This document shows positions 18,079 to 26,681 of a stretch of 64,000 nt of DNA, piece by piece (the first letter of the stretch is position 1; each line of letters begins with the position of its first letter). Origin of the DNA: SMXL01 sp036985715 (GTDB taxonomy: Bacteria > Bacteroidota > Rhodothermia > Rhodothermales > UBA10348). The DNA lies in the NCBI GenBank assembly GCA_036985715.1, contig BTQE01000001.1, positions 21,394-85,393 of the forward strand, written 5' to 3'. The translations under genes were made by a program, and so were the position numbers. Below the pieces are notes generated by a model. The model had not been told where the DNA came from. It saw nothing but the letters and a program-made list of their open reading frames with translations, and did no database searches.

Positions 18079-18333
18079 TTAATCCATACTGAGGCTTCGA
18101 GCGATCACATCGAGGTCTTTCTGAGCAAGATCACAGGCCTGTTTTGCATCTCCTCCGCAGGAAACACACTTCATGACGTTGCTGAAAACTTCGTCGAGAG
18201 AAAGTGATCGTGTTGGCACCGCAAGATTTCTTCTACGTGTCATAATGGCTCTGGCTTCCGCTTGAAGCTTTTGCATACCGTCATAACATCGACGTCTCAG
18301 GGACCGGTTAGGGATATTTCGGAGGGCTTTCAT
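18079..18333 (-). CDS. Short paralogue of the Cys-motif protein, lacking the membrane anchor
   Basis: An 84-residue frame that aligns over its whole length with the C-terminal unit of the protein at 17167-17763: MKALRNIPNRSLRRRCYDG, MQKLQAEARAIMTRR, then KCVSCGGDAKQACDLAQKDL. Every Cys of the paralogue is kept. In-frame codons just upstream of the ATG read VPSRERVR, which faintly continues the likeness, and then a TAG stops the frame. The gene is therefore either a free-standing domain version or a copy that lost its anchor and linker. No function is known. Confidence 0.6.
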   Translation of the reverse strand: MKALRNIPNRSLRRRCYDGMQKLQAEARAIMTRRRNLAVPTRSLSLDEVFSNVMKCVSCGGDAKQACDLAQKDLDVIARSLSMD

Positions 18334-18644
18334 TCGAACTCGCTCTCGCGAAGGAACCTATCGAAGAGAAACGGGCCATTTTAGGCTGTGTGGTTTGTTG
18401 TCCTTCCCTTTTTTGAGGATAACCGACGGATTAATTCCTCCGAACAGCAGGATTATGGCTGTCTGTTAGGACTGAATAGGTAGAAAAAGTCCGAAATCGC
18501 CTTATCCGAGGATAGCAGATTGACCGAAAGCCATGCGACGAGAGTATCACCTTATCGCCCGGCATCATATTCTTCCTCCAGATGTCCTAGATTGGTCAGG
18601 GTCTTGGTGCGGTTGCCAGGCAATTCAGGGTGAAGCGAGTCTCG
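18334..18644. other. Divergent intergenic region upstream of the catabolic operon
   Basis: No gene is seen. This stretch separates the short Cys-motif gene (minus strand) from the S58 peptidase that opens the nine-gene operon (plus strand). AGGGTGAAG at 18628-18636 lies shortly before the chosen start at 18645 and may act as the ribosome site. No transcription-factor gene or clear operator palindrome is present. Confidence 0.45.
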
Positions 18645-19847
18645 ATGATGTCGAATTTCCACTTTTCCAGGCGCGGATTCTTCCAGATGACCGTTGGTAG
18701 CGCGTTGTCAGGACTCTGGGCAGCTTTAGGATTTCAAGCATCGAAAGCCAGGTCTCTTGGAAATACGAATCTCGGTGACCGCGCTCGCCTCAGAGAGCTT
18801 GGAATCACCATCGGTCGTCTACCTACCGGTCCGCATAATGCGATCACAGACGTTGATGGTGTTCGGGTTGGTCACAAGACCAATATTTCTGGCTCCGGTG
18901 AACTGATCGTGGGGGAAGGTCCGATCCGCACTGGAGTGACGGCCATTCTTCCACGTTCAGGGAATGTATATCGAGAGAAACTGCCAGTCGGTGGCTTCAT
19001 TCTAAATGGCAACGGAGAGCTGACGGGACTTCTAAACGCGCTGAACGGTGGGCTTCTCGAAACTCCCATCTTTCTAACCGGGACCGCGAATGTGGGAATC
19101 GTCTATGATGCTGCACTTTCCTATTTGCTTCAGGAACATCCTGAAATAGGCGTCACGGATAGAGTCCCCGTGCCCGTTGTTGGAGAAAGTTGGGATAGCC
19201 TCGGTGACATTCAGGGAAGACATCTCTCGGAGAGTGACGTCTTTAGTGCCATTGCGAGCGCGGCAGACGGACCGGTGGAAGAAGGCGCAGTCGGTGGGGG
19301 TACTGGAATGCGTTCCTACGGATTCAAATCGGGGATCGGTACTTCCTCTCGCATGATCCCGGCGAATCGAGGCGCATATACCGTGGGCGTTCTTGTTAAC
19401 GCCAACCACGGATCGAGACATCTTCTCCGCGTTGACGGCGTACCCGTTGGAGAGGAGCTCCTGCAATATCCGGAAGACGAGGTGAAGAAATCCAAATCGA
19501 TCATCATCGTGGCCGCGACTGACGCTCCCCTTCTTCCTATTCAGTTGAATCGGCTGTGCAAACGCCTCGCCTTGGGCCTGGCAAAAACAGGATCCGTCTC
19601 GACGCACGGAAGCGGCGATGTCTTTATCGCCTTCTCGACGGTTCCTCGCAATGCGGATGGAAACGTTCTGTGGACGGGTGAAAACGTCGTCAGCAGCCTC
19701 TGGGAGGCTGCTTCGGAAGCGACGGAAGAGGCGGTTCTTAATGCACTGACGGCGGCGCATACAATGGACGGCGCGAATGGCTCAGTTCGGTATGCATTGC
19801 CACTCGACCGACTCACTGAGATCATGAAAAAGTATAATCGACTGTAG
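18645..19847 (+). CDS. Exported S58/P1 family aminopeptidase (DmpA/BapA/NylC-like), first copy
   Basis: About 400 residues from ATG 18645 (a GTG at 18630 is also in frame). The N-terminus has a Tat-like FHFSRRGFFQM followed by a hydrophobic stretch, so export in folded form is likely. The domain begins ITIGRLPTGPHNAITDVDGV and has VGGGTGMRSYGFKSGIGTSSR. The probable autoprocessing nucleophile is the Ser that starts SIIIVAATDAPLLP, near residue 285; the preceding Gly of DmpA is Lys here. Characterised members are N-terminal-nucleophile enzymes that release N-terminal D-, L- or beta-amino acids, or split nylon oligomers. Opens the operon, 7 bases before a second copy. Confidence 0.9.
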   Translation: MMSNFHFSRRGFFQMTVGSALSGLWAALGFQASKARSLGNTNLGDRARLRELGITIGRLPTGPHNAITDVDGVRVGHKTNISGSGELIVGEGPIRTGVTAILPRSGNVYREKLPVGGFILNGNGELTGLLNALNGGLLETPIFLTGTANVGIVYDAALSYLLQEHPEIGVTDRVPVPVVGESWDSLGDIQGRHLSESDVFSAIASAADGPVEEGAVGGGTGMRSYGFKSGIGTSSRMIPANRGAYTVGVLVNANHGSRHLLRVDGVPVGEELLQYPEDEVKKSKSIIIVAATDAPLLPIQLNRLCKRLALGLAKTGSVSTHGSGDVFIAFSTVPRNADGNVLWTGENVVSSLWEAASEATEEAVLNALTAAHTMDGANGSVRYALPLDRLTEIMKKYNRL

Positions 19848-19854
19848 CCGGAGT

Positions 19855-20904
19855 ATGAGCACCCATGCAAATCATATTGGAAGGGCTCGCGAGCTCCGTG
19901 TCATGATCGGTACGCTTCCGACCGGCGAGAACAATTCAATTACGGATGTGAGCGGGGTTCATGTTGGTCATCTGTCGATTTCAGAGGGGGAGATTCAGAC
20001 GGGCATCACAGTCGTATCCCCATATGCGGCAACCGATGAAAACGCACTCTATTTCTATGGGAAATATATTGATGGTTCCGGCGGTGAGATGACGGGCTAT
20101 TCGGTAATGGATGATTTTGGGCTCCTTGCTTCTCCGGTGTTCATGGCAAATCTACTTAGCGTCGGAAGAATATATAATGGTGCCATCACGTACGGATTCA
20201 CAAGGGGAAGGGGGCTTTCGACAAGTGGCGGCTGGCCGCCTATCGTGATGGGATTCGACGATCGAGTCCTCAACAACATGACGGCTCGTCGACTAACCGA
20301 AGACCACGCGCTGGAAGCACTTGACGGCGCATCGTCTGACAACGCTGAGGTGGGTAACGTGGGCGCGGGTGTCGGCGCTGTATCCTTCGGGTTTAAAGGG
20401 GGCATCGGAACTTCGTCGCGAGTAATAGAAGCAGCGGGGAAGATGTATACCGTCGGTTCGCTGGTCCTGGCAAACTACGGTTCATACGCCGAGTACCCGG
20501 ACGAATCTGAAGCGAACCCGACCGAGAATCTGTTTCCGTCGCTACTCGGAGTGGTAGCGACAGATGCCGCGCTTCCGTCTCCCGTACTTGACACCCTGGC
20601 CGCTGGCGCCGCTTACGGGGCCGCTCAATTCGGCTCCACCCGGAAGCCCGCCGGCTCCTACCAGATTGTATCATTCTCGACGGGTATTACCGTTCGAGAA
20701 CCGAACAGTGATGGGATCTACAATCTGGAATTCGCTCCCGATGTCACACACACTGAACTCCGCCAGGGCGCTCGCGAGGCCACCACGGGGGCTGTTCTAA
20801 GTGCACTCTCCGCCGCCAAGACGCTAACAGGTTCGGAGGGAAGAACAGCATATTCGATGTCCGATGAGATGATTGGGAAATTGATACGGGTGGCGAATGA
20901 CTGA
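19855..20904 (+). CDS. S58/P1 family aminopeptidase, second copy without signal peptide
   Basis: A 349-residue paralogue of the previous gene. It starts directly in the domain (RARELRVMIGTLPTGENNSI, TDVSGVHVGHLSI) and has no leader, so it is expected in the cytoplasm. GAGVGAVSFGFKGGIGTSSR matches the substrate-binding loop, and the likely nucleophile is the Ser of FPSLLGVVATDAALP near residue 229. It differs clearly from the first copy in the processing loop and in the ATDAAL (versus ATDAPL) motif, so the two may prefer different substrates. The stop overlaps the start of the symporter gene by 8 bases. An exported and an internal peptidase around one importer suggests cleavage on both sides of the membrane. 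Confidence 0.9.
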   Translation: MSTHANHIGRARELRVMIGTLPTGENNSITDVSGVHVGHLSISEGEIQTGITVVSPYAATDENALYFYGKYIDGSGGEMTGYSVMDDFGLLASPVFMANLLSVGRIYNGAITYGFTRGRGLSTSGGWPPIVMGFDDRVLNNMTARRLTEDHALEALDGASSDNAEVGNVGAGVGAVSFGFKGGIGTSSRVIEAAGKMYTVGSLVLANYGSYAEYPDESEANPTENLFPSLLGVVATDAALPSPVLDTLAAGAAYGAAQFGSTRKPAGSYQIVSFSTGITVREPNSDGIYNLEFAPDVTHTELRQGAREATTGAVLSALSAAKTLTGSEGRTAYSMSDEMIGKLIRVAND

Positions 20905-22366
20905 GGTCTACATAGGCATTGCAGTCTACTTGCTGACCATGTTGGGTATTGGTTACATGGCGAGTCGGCGAGTCACGAATGCGGCTGACTTTCTTGTCGC
21001 GGGGCGTAGCCTTCCTCTCTGGTTGACTGTTGGCACGCTGTCTGCGACATGGTTCGGCGGGGGAACGGTTCTGGGGGCTGCCGGCACAGCTTATGAAAAG
21101 GGTTTTATCGGTGTGATTGCAGATCCGTTTGGGGCGGCTCTCTGTCTTCTTTTGGCGGGCCTCTTCTTCGCTCGGATGATACGGCGAATGTCCGCGATGA
21201 CGGTTGTCGACGTGTTTGATTCTCGGTATGACAAGAGAACTGGATTCCTTGCCGCCGTTGCAACGATTATCATTTACGTAGGCTGGACAGGCGCCCTTCT
21301 TGTATCGTTTGGGTTCGTTCTTCAGACGCTCACTGGTATTTCTACGGAGTGGGCGATCGGAATCGGTACAGCGATCACACTCATCTATACCATGGTCGGG
21401 GGAATGTGGGCTGTTGCCTGGACTGACTTCCTGCAAATCATTCTGGTTATAGTGGGCCTGCTGATTGCGTTTCCAGTTCTGATCAAGGAAGCCGGTGGTA
21501 TAGAAGCCATTCTTTCGCGCCTTCCTGAAGGAAGCTTTTCAATGACTCCGGAAGTTGGAGGGTTTTCGAACTGGTTGTTCTACATACGAGCATGGATCGT
21601 CATTGGGCTCGGTAATATTGCAGGACAGGACTTGATGCAGCGTTGTCTGGCGGCCAAGGATGAGAAGACGGCTCAAACCGGATTGTACATTTCCAGTGGC
21701 GTTTATCTGACGTTCGGCTTAATCCCGATTTCCATCGGACTGATAGGGACCATTTTGATGCCGGATATCGAAAATGCCGAATTCATCGTGCCCTTGCTCG
21801 TGATGGAGTATCTGCCCACAACCGTTGTCGTGATTTTCGTCAGCGCACTCCTTGCGGCCGTCATGAGCAGCGCGGACAGCGCCATTCTGGCAACCTCGAG
21901 CGTTATCGGAAAGAACTTGATTCCGTATGCCAGGCCGGATGCGACAGACGCGAATATTCTGAAGTGGTCTCGATGGAGCGTACCCGTCGTGACTATCCTT
22001 GCTCTGATGGTGGCGCTGTATTTCCAGAACATATACAACCTCCTGATTAATGCATTTTCTATCGCCCTGGTTTCGCTCTTTGTGCCTTTAACGGCGGCTA
22101 TCTGGTGGAAAAAGGCCAATATTCCTGGCGCGTTGGCTTCTATGATCGTGGGTCTCGTCTTCTGGGTTGTCGTTCCGTTCTTTACGCGTGCTATACCGTC
22201 GGACCTCTTTGGGTTGGTGATGGGGATCATTGCCCTCGTCGTTGTAAGCTTGGCCACTCAGCGCTCAAATGAACCCCGACCTCTACGAAATGCTGACGGC
22301 TCGGAACTCGCACTGGAGCGCCGTTTTGGAAACTTAAGTCCTTTCGGGCCGGAGACCACTGAGTGA
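20897..22366 (+). CDS. Sodium:solute symporter family transporter
   Basis: A 489-residue integral membrane protein with about 13 hydrophobic segments and the LeuT-like SSS pattern: an N-terminal GIGYMASRRVTNAADFLVAG with the AGR-type segment, ATWFGGGTVLGAAGTAYEKG, an AVMSSADSAILATSSVIGKN helix (the usual conserved SSADS motif of sodium-site helix 8), and a hydrophilic tail. It would import a small solute with sodium across the inner membrane. The gene overlaps its upstream neighbour by 8 bases and its TGA overlaps the next ATG, so translation is coupled. By context the cargo is the amino acid or short peptide handled by the operon; the sequence itself does not show this. Confidence 0.92.
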   Translation: MTEVYIGIAVYLLTMLGIGYMASRRVTNAADFLVAGRSLPLWLTVGTLSATWFGGGTVLGAAGTAYEKGFIGVIADPFGAALCLLLAGLFFARMIRRMSAMTVVDVFDSRYDKRTGFLAAVATIIIYVGWTGALLVSFGFVLQTLTGISTEWAIGIGTAITLIYTMVGGMWAVAWTDFLQIILVIVGLLIAFPVLIKEAGGIEAILSRLPEGSFSMTPEVGGFSNWLFYIRAWIVIGLGNIAGQDLMQRCLAAKDEKTAQTGLYISSGVYLTFGLIPISIGLIGTILMPDIENAEFIVPLLVMEYLPTTVVVIFVSALLAAVMSSADSAILATSSVIGKNLIPYARPDATDANILKWSRWSVPVVTILALMVALYFQNIYNLLINAFSIALVSLFVPLTAAIWWKKANIPGALASMIVGLVFWVVVPFFTRAIPSDLFGLVMGIIALVVVSLATQRSNEPRPLRNADGSELALERRFGNLSPFGPETTE

Positions 22367-23706
22367 TGTCTCTCAGGTATCCTACATCCAACGTGTTTTA
22401 TCGACGCCTAACGGTGGAAATGTCGATGGCCGTGCGGGGAGAGGGGATCTATCTCTATGATCAGGACGGGAACGAGTTTATCGATGGTTCCGGTGGCGCA
22501 TTAGTGGTCAACGTCGGGCACGGCGTCGCGGAGATTGCGGATTCGATGGCCAGCCAGGCCTATAAACTCGCCTACGTGAACGGACTCCACTTTACGAATG
22601 AGCCAGTCGAAGAGCTGGCGAGAGAAGTTGCCGCTTTCTCTCCCGAGGGGCTGAATTATGTTTATTTCCTGAGCAGTGGATCGGCAGCGACCGAAGCAGC
22701 CATCAAAATGGCGAGGCAGTACTGGTGTGAAATAGGTCGTGACCGGAAGTATAGAGTTATCGCGCGGAACCCGGGTTATCATGGCAATACGCTGGCAGCC
22801 CTCTCCGTTTCCGGCCGGCCCTCCTCGAGGGAAAAATTTGAACCCCTTCTGCAAGATTTTTCTTTCATACCGGCACCGATGGCGTATCGTTGCCCGGTAG
22901 ATCTTTCGTTTGAAGAATTTGGGGATCAGTGCGCTTCTTGTCTTGAAGCGACCATCGAGAAGGAGGGTCCGGAATCGGTCGCCGCGTTCATCGCCGAACC
23001 TGTAATTGGCGCATCCGCAGGGGGTGTCGTGCCGCCACCCGGCTATTTCGTCAAGATTCGTGATATCTGCGATCGATACGATGTTCTTTTCATAGCAGAC
23101 GAAGTGTTAACGGGCATGGGGAGAACGGGGAAATGGCTGGCCATTGAACGAGAAGAAGTGACGCCCGATATCCTGACTCTGGGAAAAGGGCTGAGTGGGG
23201 GCTACGCGCCCCTCAGTGCGCTGGTCGTGCGCGATGAAATAGTCGACGCCATTGCCCAGAGGAGTGGCGCTTTCAGTTTTAATCAGACTTTTTCACACAC
23301 ACCCATGGCTGCTGCCGCTGGCCTATCTACGATTCAATATCTAAAAGATCACAAGCTCGTAGCGAGATCCGCGAAAATGGGAGCGTACTTTCTCGAGCAG
23401 CTTCAAACCTTGAGGACGAGCGAAATAGTTGGCGACGTACGGGGAATTGGTCTACTTGCAGGTATAGAGTACGTGGTTAATCGAGACACAAAAGAACCGT
23501 TTCCACCGGAATTACAAATTGCTGAACAGGTCCAAAAAGCGGCTTTTAAAGAACAATTAATAATATGGTCTACAACAAGATATCTTCCATCAAGTAATGG
23601 AGATCTTTCAGTTCTAGGACCTCCGTTCATCGTCACGAAGGAGCAGGTAGACGAATTGGTAAAGAGGCTCAAGGCTGCGATCGATACGATTGAGGAAAAC
23701 CTGTAA
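22366..23706 (+). CDS. Class III PLP aminotransferase (omega/beta-amino acid type), first of two
   Basis: A 446-residue fold-type I aminotransferase. ATG 22366 overlaps the symporter TGA; a GTG at 22363 is the alternative. Key parts: NGLHFTNEPVEELAREVA, the YFLSSGSAATEAAIKMARQY phosphate-binding segment, IARNPGYHGNTLAALSVSG, the cofactor Asp in FIADEVLTGMGRTG and the PLP Lys in LTLGKGLSGGYAPL near residue 273. The motif set fits beta-alanine/omega-amino acid:pyruvate transaminases rather than ornithine or acetylornithine enzymes. It would move the amino group of a beta- or omega-amino acid to pyruvate or 2-oxoglutarate. The gap to the aldehyde dehydrogenase is 63 bases, the largest in the operon. 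Confidence 0.9.
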   Translation: MSLRYPTSNVFYRRLTVEMSMAVRGEGIYLYDQDGNEFIDGSGGALVVNVGHGVAEIADSMASQAYKLAYVNGLHFTNEPVEELAREVAAFSPEGLNYVYFLSSGSAATEAAIKMARQYWCEIGRDRKYRVIARNPGYHGNTLAALSVSGRPSSREKFEPLLQDFSFIPAPMAYRCPVDLSFEEFGDQCASCLEATIEKEGPESVAAFIAEPVIGASAGGVVPPPGYFVKIRDICDRYDVLFIADEVLTGMGRTGKWLAIEREEVTPDILTLGKGLSGGYAPLSALVVRDEIVDAIAQRSGAFSFNQTFSHTPMAAAAGLSTIQYLKDHKLVARSAKMGAYFLEQLQTLRTSEIVGDVRGIGLLAGIEYVVNRDTKEPFPPELQIAEQVQKAAFKEQLIIWSTTRYLPSSNGDLSVLGPPFIVTKEQVDELVKRLKAAIDTIEENL

Positions 23707-23769
23707 TGGACGTTCAAGGCGTTATGCAAAAGACACCCGAAACGTATAGCTTCTTTTTCATTCTTCCAC

Positions 23770-25371
23770 ATGTATGATCAGGTCGATATGCAAGCTGAAC
23801 AGACGGACTTCAAATTCACTTATTCGACGATGGGGCAAGGAGATTCCGACGTCTTTCACGGTGACTTTGATGCGGGTGTAGAGGAAGCCAGGCAAAAGGC
23901 AGGAGCAAGGCATCCTAATTTTATTGCTGACGAGGCGCGAGTCGCGAATTCCTATACGGACGATATCTCTCCCACCGATACAAACCTGATCCTCGGGCAC
24001 TTTGCCAACGGTACGGCTTACGATACGCGCGACGCAGTTCAAGCGGCGAAGAGTGCATATCGCCCCTGGTCGGAGGACTGGAAAGAGCGTGTTCGAATCC
24101 TTCGTGCGGCCGCGGACCTGATCAGTGACAGGAAGTATTTTCTTGCTGCTGTCATGTGTCTGGAAGTTGGGAAAAGTCGCCTCGAAGCTATGGGTGATAC
24201 CGAAGAGGCTGCTGACCTCATTCGATATTACTGCCAACAGATGGAGGATGCCAACGGCTTTTTAAAGCAGATGGGTAAGCTCTCTCCTGATGAGCACGTA
24301 GTCAGCGTCCTTCGCCCATTCGGAGTATGGGCAGTTATCGCCCCCTTCAATTTTCCCCTGGCTCTTTCGGCCGGTATGTCAGCCGGAGCGCTCGTTGCAG
24401 GTAATACCGTCGTTTACAAACCGTCGTCGGATGCGCCGTGGACCGGCGTACTGCTGTACGATGTGTTCAGGGAAGCGGGACTTCCTGCTGGAGTATTCAA
24501 TTATATCAATGGCCCAGGCTCTGTCGTCGGAGAAGAATTGGTTACCAACCCGGATGTTGACGGCATCGTGTTCACGGGTTCCAAAGAGGTAGGAATGAGC
24601 GCGTATCACCGGTTCTCCAGTGAATATCCGAAGCCGTGTGTCACCGAAATGGGAGGGAAAAATCCTACAATCGTGACCGAAAACGCCGACGCCGAGCTAG
24701 CGGCGGAGGGGGTCATGCGATCGGTCGTTGGGCTTGGTGGCCAGAAATGCAGCGCCTGTTCTCGAGTGTATGTCCATTCGTCACTCGAGGGCGATTTTTT
24801 GGACCATCTGGTTGAAAAGACTAAAGCTGTTGTAATCGGTGATCCCAGTGAGCGGGGGGTCTACCTGGGACCTCTGGTCAACGAGAACGCTTATCGGGCC
24901 TTTCAGGACGCCGTGGATGTTGCGAGGCGGGACGGTACGATTTTAATCGGAGGGAATACTCTTATCGATCCGCCCTTTGATCGAGGATATTTTGTGGAGC
25001 CGACGGTTGTTACCGGATTGCCAACGGATCACGAACTCTTTTACAAAGAGCTGTTTGTACCCTTCGTTACTATCGGGGTCGTCGAATCCCTGGAGGAAGC
25101 CGTGGACCTGTCCAATCGTTCAGAGTATGGGTTGACCGCAGGCATTTATAGCAGCGATCCCGATGAGGTGGAATGGTTCTTCAACCATATCGAATCAGGC
25201 GTGTGCTACGCCAATCGTCGCTCAGGAGCGACTACAGGCGCGTGGCCGGGAGTCCAAGCGTTTTGCGGATGGAAGGGAAGTGGATCGACAGGAAAAGGGG
25301 GTTGTGGTCCCTATTACGTTCAGCAATTCATGCGTGAGCAAAGCAGAACGGTTGTGGAGGCTTCGATCTGA
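23770..25371 (+). CDS. Aldehyde dehydrogenase (semialdehyde / P5C dehydrogenase-like)
   Basis: A 533-residue NAD(P)-type aldehyde dehydrogenase. The general-base Glu is in VTEMGGKNP near residue 293 and the nucleophile Cys in GGQKCSACSR near 327. The cofactor loop is FTGSKEVGMSAYHRF and the closing motif FVEPTVVTGLPTDHELFYKE. The long N-terminus and GGQKCSACSR resemble 1-pyrroline-5-carboxylate (glutamate semialdehyde) dehydrogenases. It would oxidise an acid semialdehyde such as an aminotransferase product to the dicarboxylate. It lacks the CoA-acylating features expected of a malonate-semialdehyde dehydrogenase as far as I can see. Its stop overlaps the likely start of the next gene. Confidence 0.88.
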   Translation: MYDQVDMQAEQTDFKFTYSTMGQGDSDVFHGDFDAGVEEARQKAGARHPNFIADEARVANSYTDDISPTDTNLILGHFANGTAYDTRDAVQAAKSAYRPWSEDWKERVRILRAAADLISDRKYFLAAVMCLEVGKSRLEAMGDTEEAADLIRYYCQQMEDANGFLKQMGKLSPDEHVVSVLRPFGVWAVIAPFNFPLALSAGMSAGALVAGNTVVYKPSSDAPWTGVLLYDVFREAGLPAGVFNYINGPGSVVGEELVTNPDVDGIVFTGSKEVGMSAYHRFSSEYPKPCVTEMGGKNPTIVTENADAELAAEGVMRSVVGLGGQKCSACSRVYVHSSLEGDFLDHLVEKTKAVVIGDPSERGVYLGPLVNENAYRAFQDAVDVARRDGTILIGGNTLIDPPFDRGYFVEPTVVTGLPTDHELFYKELFVPFVTIGVVESLEEAVDLSNRSEYGLTAGIYSSDPDEVEWFFNHIESGVCYANRRSGATTGAWPGVQAFCGWKGSGSTGKGGCGPYYVQQFMREQSRTVVEASI

Positions 25372-26672
25372 ACTATCCCCAAATAATAACGGAATTGCCA
25401 GGACCGAAAGCGAGGGCACTGATCGAAACCGACTCGCAGGTAGCCTCACGATCACTCATTAAAGAGTATCCGCTCGCCGTTGAACGGGCAGAAGGGATCG
25501 TGGTTACGGATCTGGATGGCAATCGATTTATAGATTTCATGTCCGGAATCGCTGTTTCTTTGACCGGACATTGTCATCCCCGAGTAGTAAGCCGGATCAA
25601 GGACCAGGCAGATAAACTGCTACACATCTGCGGGACCGACTTCTATTACCCGGTCTATACGGAGCTATGTCAGAAGCTCGCGAACCTGGGACCCGGGTCC
25701 GACTCCTGGCGGGTGTACTTGGGCAATTCCGGCGCAGAGGCAGTTGAAGGAGCCATAAAGCTGGCTCGGTACCATACAGGGCGTCAACAGATCATTTCAT
25801 TTTATGGGGGATTCCATGGCCGGACGTACGGAGCTCTCAGTCTGACAGCCAGCAAAACCAAACAGCGTGCAGGCTTTGGTCCACTGTTACCTGGAGTGAC
25901 GCACATGCCGTACGGGAATTGCAGGTCCTGCACGTACCATTTGACGTACCCTGAATGCAATGTCCACTGTGTCGATGGTTGGAGGGATACTATTTTCCAG
26001 AGAACTATTTCTCCGGATGAAGTCGCGGCTGTTATTGTCGAACCCATTCAGGGAGAAGGAGGGCATATCATCCCGCCCCCGAAATACTTCCCGCAGCTGA
26101 GAAAGCTATGTGACGAGTTTGGCATTCTGCTCATTGCCGACGAAATCCAGAGTGGGATGGGCCGGACCGGAAAGTTTTTTGCCATTGAGCATTGGGACGT
26201 CGTGCCCGACATTATCACGCTGGCAAAGGGACTGGGATCAGGACTTCCCATCAGTGCCGTTCTTGCCCGGGATGAGATCATGTCCTGGCCGCCGGGTAGT
26301 CATGGAAGTACGTTCGGTGGCAATCCGGTTGCCTGCGCGGCTGCTCTGGAAACGATCGATCTTGTGGAAGAGGGACTCATGACCAATGCGGTAGAAATCG
26401 GCAGTTACCTCATGGAGGGACTATCCGAGTTGCAATCCAGACATCCGTTTATTTCTGATGTTCGAGGAAAAGGACTGATGCTTGCTATCGAGTTTACACC
26501 GGGAGAGATTGCCGCCTTGTTTGAACGTGCTTGCTTCGAAAAAGGACTTCTCGTACTAACCTGCGGGGAGAATTCTGTGCGATTTGCTCCACCGATGATT
26601 CTCGAAAGAGCCGACGCAGATAAGGCACTCGAACTTGTTGCGATCGTGGTGTCTGAGCTAGTACTCTCCTGA
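25368..26672 (+). CDS. Class III PLP aminotransferase (4-aminobutyrate aminotransferase-like), second of two
   Basis: About 434 residues. I start it at a CTG (25368) that overlaps the upstream stop as CTGA, because the next codons read NYPQIITELPGPKARALIE, the conserved N-terminus of this subgroup; a TTG start at 25395 would cut that off. Motifs: VYLGNSGAEAVEGAIKLARY, FYGGFHGRTYGALSLTASK, the CRSCTYHLTYPECNVHC insert that binds nothing known, IADEIQSGMGRTGKFF, and PLP Lys in ITLAKGLGSGLPIS near residue 286. It is like GABA/5-aminovalerate transaminases. Its presence together with the other aminotransferase suggests a diamino substrate or two different amino acids. Confidence 0.88.
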   Translation: MNYPQIITELPGPKARALIETDSQVASRSLIKEYPLAVERAEGIVVTDLDGNRFIDFMSGIAVSLTGHCHPRVVSRIKDQADKLLHICGTDFYYPVYTELCQKLANLGPGSDSWRVYLGNSGAEAVEGAIKLARYHTGRQQIISFYGGFHGRTYGALSLTASKTKQRAGFGPLLPGVTHMPYGNCRSCTYHLTYPECNVHCVDGWRDTIFQRTISPDEVAAVIVEPIQGEGGHIIPPPKYFPQLRKLCDEFGILLIADEIQSGMGRTGKFFAIEHWDVVPDIITLAKGLGSGLPISAVLARDEIMSWPPGSHGSTFGGNPVACAAALETIDLVEEGLMTNAVEIGSYLMEGLSELQSRHPFISDVRGKGLMLAIEFTPGEIAALFERACFEKGLLVLTCGENSVRFAPPMILERADADKALELVAIVVSELVLS

Positions 26673-26681
26673 GGAACGCGA

